The notes under the pieces were generated by a model. That model was not told the DNA's origin and ran no database searches. It saw nothing but the letters and a program-made list of their open reading frames with translations. The translations under genes were made by a program, and so were the position numbers. From positions 111,178-175,177 of the forward strand of contig NZ_LGED01000068.1 in the NCBI RefSeq assembly GCF_001280085.1: a stretch of 64,000 nt of DNA. The letters run 5' to 3'. Shown piece by piece: positions 58,743 through 64,000 of this stretch. Origin of the DNA: Saccharothrix sp. NRRL B-16348. GTDB lineage: Bacteria; Actinomycetota; Actinomycetes; Mycobacteriales; Pseudonocardiaceae. Position 1 is the first letter of the stretch. Each line of letters opens with the position of its first letter.

Positions 58743-61262
58743 CTAGAAGGGATCTTCGGAGTCCTTGCCCCGCTTCTTCCACAGCGTGAGCGCCTTCTCC
58801 GGGTCGGCCTCCGAAAGGCCGGCCTTCCCGAGCACGCCGGGGTACGCCCCGTCGATGACGGCCAGGTGGTTCTGCATCAGGGCCAACCGCTGCGCGTGGT
58901 CCAAGTCCTCCTTCACGTCCAGCAGGCCGAAGATCGCCACCTGGTAGTCCTTCTGCCTCATGTCCTCCTTCTTGCGTCCCCGTTTCCCCGTAAGCAGCAT
59001 CTTCCGGTAGGTCCCCTCACCGCTGCCCTTGGTGTCCGCCACGTACCGCGTCACGCCCGGGATGATGTTGAGCCGCTCGAGGATCGCGCCGACGGCCTGT
59101 TGCAGCAGCACCGCCTGGGTGCCGGCCGGCTTGTCCACCGCCGCGGCCGTCGTCGCCCCCACCAGCCGCACCATGGCGGCCTGAACGGTCGCCTCGTCGA
59201 CCCGCGAGCCGCCCTCGTCCGGCGCGGGAGCCGCCGGCTCGGCGATGTGCGTGCCCGCCAGGTCCTCGGCGAGGCCACCGACCTCGTCCTCCTTCTCCTG
59301 GAAGGGTTCCAGCCGCTGTGCCGTTCGCTTCACGTGCTCGACCAGCCCGGGCAGCTCCTTGACCGCGGCGGTGACGTCCTTGTGCACCAACCGGGTGCGG
59401 ATGAAGTCCACGTGCGCGATCCACGCGGTCGTGTGGGCGCCCATGGTCCCGGGGAACGGCGACGCGGCACGTCCCGCCGACCGCATCTCGGTGATCGTCC
59501 CGCCGTCGTCGATCACCAACTGCGTCGCGATCCCCGGCCTGGCGGCCCGGGCGCCGGTCGCTTCGTCGACGTCCAGCTCGGCGTCGCCGACCTCCGGTTC
59601 GACGTCGTCCTCCAGCTCCTGGTCGGTCTTCCGGAGACGCGAGCTGATGGCTTTGCCGACCTTCTTGGGACTGTCCACGACGTCGGAGAGGATGCCCTTG
59701 CTCTTGTTCTTGATGCGCTCACCCCGGCCGAGCTTCTTCGTCGGCGCCGGGGGAGGGGTCACGCCGTAAGCGCGCAGGTTGCGTTCGTACTGCTCGGCGA
59801 GCACCGTGTTCTTGCCCTTCTCCCGCACCTCCGCGAGACGTGCGAGAAGGCGCGTGACTTCGTTCGCTTTCGCGTCCCGCGCGCGGTCTTTGAGCCCTTC
59901 GACCAACTCGTCCTCCGCCGCTTTCAGCGAGCCCCACGCCGCCCGCACCGCGGTGGGGAAGGCCTGCGCGGTGGACGCGACGTGCTGCTCGACCACGGGC
60001 TTGAGCCTGTTCGCGACCGTCTCCTCGCCGATCGGGCCGTCCACCGTGCCGGGCGCCACCGCGCTGCCCGGTGTCTCGACTTCGATCGCGTAGGTGACGA
60101 GGGCGTCGCTGTCCATCAGGCCGAGCACGGCGTCCTTGATGGCGTCCGTGGAGACGGTGTGGTCGCCCGCCTCGTAACGGTTCAGCGGACGGACCCGCGC
60201 GGACTCGCCGGTGCCCTTCCCCCGCGGCTTCCCGGTCGCCTTGATGTTCAAGGTGGACAGCGGCAGCGTCCCGCGGTAGTCGAGGTACGCGCTGATCAGC
60301 TGCTGCAGCCGGGGCATGTCCCACTGCTTGCCGTCGGGCAGCTCGTGCAGCCGCTCCAGCTCGTCCTCCGCGTCCTTGAGCAGCTTGGCGTGCTTCCGGT
60401 CGGTGTCCAGGTTCGGGCGCAACGCCGCGCCCGGCAGTGTCCTGGCCTCCTGGTAGAGCCCCCACACGCCGTCCGCCGCCTCTTCGGCCGTCTTGCCGTT
60501 GATCACCCGGCGCACGGCCTGGGTCAGCACGACGTAGGCGGTGGTGTGGTCGCCCTCGGTGCCGCTGTGCGGTGAGTCGGGGCGACCGGCCGTGATGAGG
60601 CTGTCGACCGTGAGCTCGTCGCCCTCGGCCGCCACGACCTGCGCCATGACCTTGCGCTGCACGGTGGCCTGGTCAGCGGGGTGCGCGGTCTCCTGCGGGT
60701 GATCGTGCTCGTGCGCCGGGGCGCCCGACATGACCTGGTGGGCCGTGGCCTCGGCCTCCCGCTCGAAGCGGTCGCCGGGATCGCTCACGCGCAGGCCTGT
60801 GCCGGTGTCGGTGCCCGCCACCGGGCCCTTGCGCTGCTGGACGACGTGGACCAGCTCGTGCGCCAGGGTGTGCTGGTCGCCGCCGCCGTCGCCCAGGACG
60901 ACGTGGTTGCCGGAGGTGTAGGCGCGGGCGCCGAGGTCGCGGGCCGAGCGCCGGGCATCCGCGCCGGTGTGCACCTGGACGTCGGAGAAGTCGGCGCCGA
61001 GCCGGGACTCCATGTCCGCGCGCACGTGCGGGGCGAGCGGGCTGCCGGGTGACTTGAGCACGTCGCCCACCCCGGCGTCCGCCGCCGGCCGCTCGCCGCG
61101 TGATCGCTGGATGACGCGCACCACCGCGGCGTTGCCCGCGGCCCGTTGCAGGGCCAGCAGCGCGTCCGGCGAGTGCGCCGGAGCCTGGATGTCGTCTCGC
61201 GACACCGGGACCGAGGAGGTGCCGGGGACGTTCTGGTGATCGGGTTCCTCGTTCGCGCGCAT
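58743..61262 (-). CDS. DUF4157 (eCIS core) protein with internally duplicated module
   Basis: The 839-residue product starts at ATG 61262. After a disordered N-terminus, DUF4157 spans about 75-150 with the metal-site HELVHVVQQ (HExxH at 135-139), VGLGADFSDVQVHTG-type sequence and FEREAEATAHQVMSG. The rest is unassigned. AGRPDSPHSGTEGDHTTAYV at about 225 recurs as AGRAASPFPGTMGAHTTAWI at about 596, each followed by a similar helical region, so the body is a tandem duplication. DUF4157 marks cargo of extracellular contractile injection systems or related toxins. No tube, sheath or AAA gene is in the window. Confidence 0.8.
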   Translation of the reverse strand: MRANEEPDHQNVPGTSSVPVSRDDIQAPAHSPDALLALQRAAGNAAVVRVIQRSRGERPAADAGVGDVLKSPGSPLAPHVRADMESRLGADFSDVQVHTGADARRSARDLGARAYTSGNHVVLGDGGGDQHTLAHELVHVVQQRKGPVAGTDTGTGLRVSDPGDRFEREAEATAHQVMSGAPAHEHDHPQETAHPADQATVQRKVMAQVVAAEGDELTVDSLITAGRPDSPHSGTEGDHTTAYVVLTQAVRRVINGKTAEEAADGVWGLYQEARTLPGAALRPNLDTDRKHAKLLKDAEDELERLHELPDGKQWDMPRLQQLISAYLDYRGTLPLSTLNIKATGKPRGKGTGESARVRPLNRYEAGDHTVSTDAIKDAVLGLMDSDALVTYAIEVETPGSAVAPGTVDGPIGEETVANRLKPVVEQHVASTAQAFPTAVRAAWGSLKAAEDELVEGLKDRARDAKANEVTRLLARLAEVREKGKNTVLAEQYERNLRAYGVTPPPAPTKKLGRGERIKNKSKGILSDVVDSPKKVGKAISSRLRKTDQELEDDVEPEVGDAELDVDEATGARAARPGIATQLVIDDGGTITEMRSAGRAASPFPGTMGAHTTAWIAHVDFIRTRLVHKDVTAAVKELPGLVEHVKRTAQRLEPFQEKEDEVGGLAEDLAGTHIAEPAAPAPDEGGSRVDEATVQAAMVRLVGATTAAAVDKPAGTQAVLLQQAVGAILERLNIIPGVTRYVADTKGSGEGTYRKMLLTGKRGRKKEDMRQKDYQVAIFGLLDVKEDLDHAQRLALMQNHLAVIDGAYPGVLGKAGLSEADPEKALTLWKKRGKDSEDPF

Positions 61263-61426
61263 CGTCGGTCCCGTCCTGTGATAGCTCACCACACGGGCTT
61301 ACCGTTCCGGCCGATCACCGGGGAGGGCGCGGAGGGCAGAACCCGGCCACGGTGCCTGCCCTGCGGGGCAGTCGGCCTCCCGGGCCGGTGCGGGGATCTA
61401 GACTGGTGATCATCTGGGAGGTGGCG

Positions 61427-63922
61427 GTGAGCGACCCGAAAGCGGCGTTCGCGCAGGCGCTGGCGCGGTTGCGGGGACGGCTGCCCGACCTGTCCGACGA
61501 GGTGGTGGCCCGGCGCGCGAGCGCGGTCGTGCTGCCGTCCGGCCGGCGCGTCGCGGTGAACGCCCGGCGGCTGGGGGAGTGGGTCGGCGGCCAGTCCGTG
61601 CCGCGGGACTTCGACGGTGTGCTGGCCGTCGCCCTCGCGACGGGCGGCGTGCCGAAGCTCGACGACCTGCGTGACCTGTGGCGTGCCGCCCACCAGGACC
61701 GCCGCGCCACGCCGAAGTCCGGCCGCGTCGTGGTGGGCCGCCCGCCCAGCGACGCCGCGGCGTTGCGCGACCGCCCGGACCTGGCGGACGCGATCGACGC
61801 CGCGCTGCGCACGGCCGACGTCCGCCAGGTCGTCCTCACCGGCCCCGGCGGCGTCGGCAAGTCGCAACTGGCGACCGCCGCGTTCCACCGCGCCCGCGCC
61901 GACGTGCTGGTCTGGGTGGGCGCCCGCACCAGGCAGTCCGTGCTCACCGGCTACGCCCGCGCGTGGCGCGCGGTGGCCAAGACGGCCGGCTCCGACGACG
62001 AGGCGCAGGCCGACCTGTTCCTCGCCTGGCTGCGCTCCACCACCACGCCTTGGCTGGTCGTGCTCGACGACGTGGACGACCCGACCGAACTGGCCGGCCT
62101 CTGGCCCACCGGCGACGGCCGCAGCCTGGTCACCACCCAACGCCGCGACGCGTCCCTCCTGCGCCCGGACGCCCGGGTGATCGGCGTCGGCATGTTCACC
62201 CCGGACGAGGCCACCGCCTACCTGTCCGCCCGCCTCACCGTCGACCCGAGGCACGACCAGGAGCACCTGGCCGTGCTCGCCGACGCGCTCGGCTGCTTCC
62301 CGCTGGCCCTCTCGCAGGCCGCCGCGTTCCTGATCGACAGCGGGACCGACGTCCCCGCCTACCTGAACCTCCTGGCCGACCGCCGCCAACGCGTCGCCGA
62401 CCTGTTCCCGCCCACGTCACCCGCCGACGAACACCACGACACCGTCGCGGGCACCGTCCGGCTGGCGATCGAGCGGGCCCAGTCGCTGTCCGCCAACGCG
62501 ATCGACGTGCTCGGCCTGATCTCGGTCCTCGCGCCGGACGGCATCCCCGAAGCCGTGCTGCTGGACGACGGCCGCAACCTCCCCGCGTTACGCGCGCTGC
62601 ACCGCCTCAACCTCGTCACGCACCACGGCCGGGTCGAAGCGCACGCCCTCGTCCAACGCGCCGCGCGCGACCTGATCGCCGACCTCGCCCCCGTCGCCGT
62701 GAGGGCGGCCGACGTGCTCGAACGGGAGTGGTCGACCGCCGACCCGGACACCGCGGCGGCGCTGTACCGCAACGCCGACGTGCTGCGGTCCGTCGCGGGG
62801 GAGCACCTCTGGACCGACGGCATGCACCCCGTCCTCCGCCGGTTGGGTCAGCACCTGGCGGGCATCGGACGGCACACCGCGGCACGTGCCGTCGCAGCGG
62901 ACCTCCTGACCCACGCCACCGACACACGTGACGTGGTCGTGCTGCGGACCCAAGTGGCCAAGGCGATCGGCGACCTGGGCGACCCGGCCACCGCGCTGAC
63001 CCACTTCGACGAAATCCGCGCCGTCGCCGAACGAGACCTCGGCCCCACCGACCTGGACACCCTGTGGGCGCGCTTCCACCAGGCCAGCTACCGCCTGGAG
63101 ACGGGCCTCATCGAGACCGCCCTCGCCGAGCTGACGTCCCTGGTCGAGGCGTGCGACCTACCTGCCGCCCACCCGCTGCTGGTCGCCGCCGAGGACGACC
63201 GCGCACTGTGCCTGGGTCTGTCGGGCGACACCACCGGCGCCCGTGACGCGGCCTACGACCTCGTCACCGTGCTGCGGAGGGAACTGGGCCCACGCCACAA
63301 GCACACGTTGCGCGCGATGCTGGGCCTGGGCAGGTGGATCGGCGAAACCGGCGACGCGCCAACCGCCGTGGCCACCTACCAGGAAGCCGTCGACGGCCTG
63401 GAAGCCGTAGCCGGCCGCACCCACCACGACACCTTCATCGCAAGACACAACCTCGCCTACTGGCGTGCCGTCGCCGGCGACCTGACCGAGGCCATCGCCG
63501 AATTCGCCACCGCCGCCACCGCCGCCGAACGCGCCCTCGGCCAACACCACCCCACCACCCTGACCTACCGCGCCAACCTGGTGTTCTGGCAAGGAATGGC
63601 AGGCGACAAAGAAGCGCTGACCAACCTGTCCACCCTGCGCCACACCGTGGAAACCGTCTTCGGCCCCAACCACCCCCGCGTACTCCGCCTGAGACAACAA
63701 CATTCCGAACTCCTCCACCGCGCCGGCCAACATCAAGAAGCCATCACCGAACTACGCGAAGTCCTCACCGAAATGTCCGACGTGCAAGGCCCAAACCACC
63801 CCCGCACCAGCGAAGCCGCCAACCTCCTCACCAGCTGGGAAACCACCCCCACCACCACTACCTCCACCACCCCCAACACCCCCACAACGGACCCGCCACC
63901 GCACCGCAGAGGCCCGATTTGA
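61427..63922 (+). CDS. STAND NTPase (NB-ARC) with TPRs
   Basis: I choose GTG 61427, five bases after GGGAGG. The 831-residue product has an N-terminal helical domain (1-80: AFAQALARLRGRLPDLSDEV, RRLGEWVGGQSVPRDFDGVL) found in actinobacterial STAND proteins. NB-ARC follows, with Walker A TGPGGVGKSQLA (138-149) and Walker B TPWLVVLDDVDDP (about 205). A winged-helix region (LSANAIDVLGLISVLAPDGI) and tetratricopeptide repeats to the end (TFIARHNLAYWRAVAGDLTE, HPTTLTYRANLVFWQGMAGD) complete it. The tail is Thr/Pro-rich. Such proteins are ATP-dependent signalling or immune switches. It is divergent from the DUF4157 gene. Confidence 0.88.
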   Translation: MSDPKAAFAQALARLRGRLPDLSDEVVARRASAVVLPSGRRVAVNARRLGEWVGGQSVPRDFDGVLAVALATGGVPKLDDLRDLWRAAHQDRRATPKSGRVVVGRPPSDAAALRDRPDLADAIDAALRTADVRQVVLTGPGGVGKSQLATAAFHRARADVLVWVGARTRQSVLTGYARAWRAVAKTAGSDDEAQADLFLAWLRSTTTPWLVVLDDVDDPTELAGLWPTGDGRSLVTTQRRDASLLRPDARVIGVGMFTPDEATAYLSARLTVDPRHDQEHLAVLADALGCFPLALSQAAAFLIDSGTDVPAYLNLLADRRQRVADLFPPTSPADEHHDTVAGTVRLAIERAQSLSANAIDVLGLISVLAPDGIPEAVLLDDGRNLPALRALHRLNLVTHHGRVEAHALVQRAARDLIADLAPVAVRAADVLEREWSTADPDTAAALYRNADVLRSVAGEHLWTDGMHPVLRRLGQHLAGIGRHTAARAVAADLLTHATDTRDVVVLRTQVAKAIGDLGDPATALTHFDEIRAVAERDLGPTDLDTLWARFHQASYRLETGLIETALAELTSLVEACDLPAAHPLLVAAEDDRALCLGLSGDTTGARDAAYDLVTVLRRELGPRHKHTLRAMLGLGRWIGETGDAPTAVATYQEAVDGLEAVAGRTHHDTFIARHNLAYWRAVAGDLTEAIAEFATAATAAERALGQHHPTTLTYRANLVFWQGMAGDKEALTNLSTLRHTVETVFGPNHPRVLRLRQQHSELLHRAGQHQEAITELREVLTEMSDVQGPNHPRTSEAANLLTSWETTPTTTTSTTPNTPTTDPPPHRRGPI

Positions 63923-63950
63923 CATGGGTTCGGGTGCTTTAGGCTGGTCG

Positions 63951-64000
63951 AAGCCGGCAGGCCTGGCGGGACGCTTTACCCCGCCGGGCCTGCCGGCTTT
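63951..64000 (+). terminator. strong terminator after the STAND NTPase gene
   Basis: A 20-base stem (63951-63970 with 63980-63999) containing AAGCCGGCAGG and CCTGCCGGCTT has one wobble pair and is followed by a T-run at the window end. It begins 28 bases after the STAND stop codon. Confidence 0.88.

Overview
The window is chromosomal DNA of a very high-GC, spore-forming type actinomycete. The frequent GTG/TTG starts, an XRE/DUF397 regulator pair, STAS/anti-sigma proteins, MsiK-style sugar transporters without their own ATPase and CebR-like operators all fit the Pseudonocardiales (a Saccharothrix, Actinosynnema or Lentzea-like genome). That placement is an inference from gene content; no rRNA or marker gene is present. 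I recognise no tRNA, rRNA, insertion sequence, prophage or CRISPR array.

Region 1 (1-20 kb) is a mixed housekeeping and regulatory stretch. It holds the end of a nucleotide-sugar epimerase gene, a GT2 glycosyltransferase, an aldo/keto reductase and a small cyclase-toxin-like protein related to CyaA/edema factor. Next come an orphan sugar-binding lipoprotein, a GH65 phosphorylase coupled to beta-phosphoglucomutase (disaccharide phosphorolysis to glucose-6-P), and NDH-2. Several small secreted or lipoproteins, an ArsR-SRPBCC pair, a sunset-domain membrane protein, a STAS-kinase fusion facing a lone STAS antagonist, an NlpC/P60 hydrolase and XRE regulators complete it.

Region 2 (20-37.5 kb) is a plant-polysaccharide island. 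It has a secreted AA10 LPMO with FnIII and CBM2. A xylan module follows: a LacI regulator, ABC binding protein plus two permeases and a signal-less GH10 xylanase in one operon, divergent from LacI-GH3, then a CE7 acetyl esterase with its own divergent LacI. Last is a mannan module of secreted GH5-FnIII-CBM2 and CE3-like esterase-CBM2. Operators of at least three types (TGGGAGCGCTCCCA, CGAAA-TTTCG, TTAAGCGCTTAA) tie these genes together. Two unusual arrays of short inverted repeats lie between the modules.

Region 3 (37.5-43.7 kb) is ordinary: DUF1992, a large repeat protein, TetR with a divergent SDR gene, an XRE protein, a GNAT enzyme and an HTH-less TPR protein.

Region 4 (43.7-51.6 kb) is a pectin operon. 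It encodes a secreted fused pectate lyase-pectin methylesterase translationally coupled to two permeases and a binding protein. A terminator hairpin, a 25-codon leader ORF, an enolase-superfamily acid-sugar dehydratase and a second pectate lyase follow.

Region 5 (51.6-64 kb) has a persulfide dioxygenase-rhodanese/TauE operon with a GntR regulator sharing a common box, and a huge secreted multidomain beta-helix enzyme (probably GH87 alpha-1,3-glucanase). An orphan DUF4157 (eCIS core) protein with an internally duplicated module then diverges from a STAND NTPase with TPRs that ends at a strong terminator.
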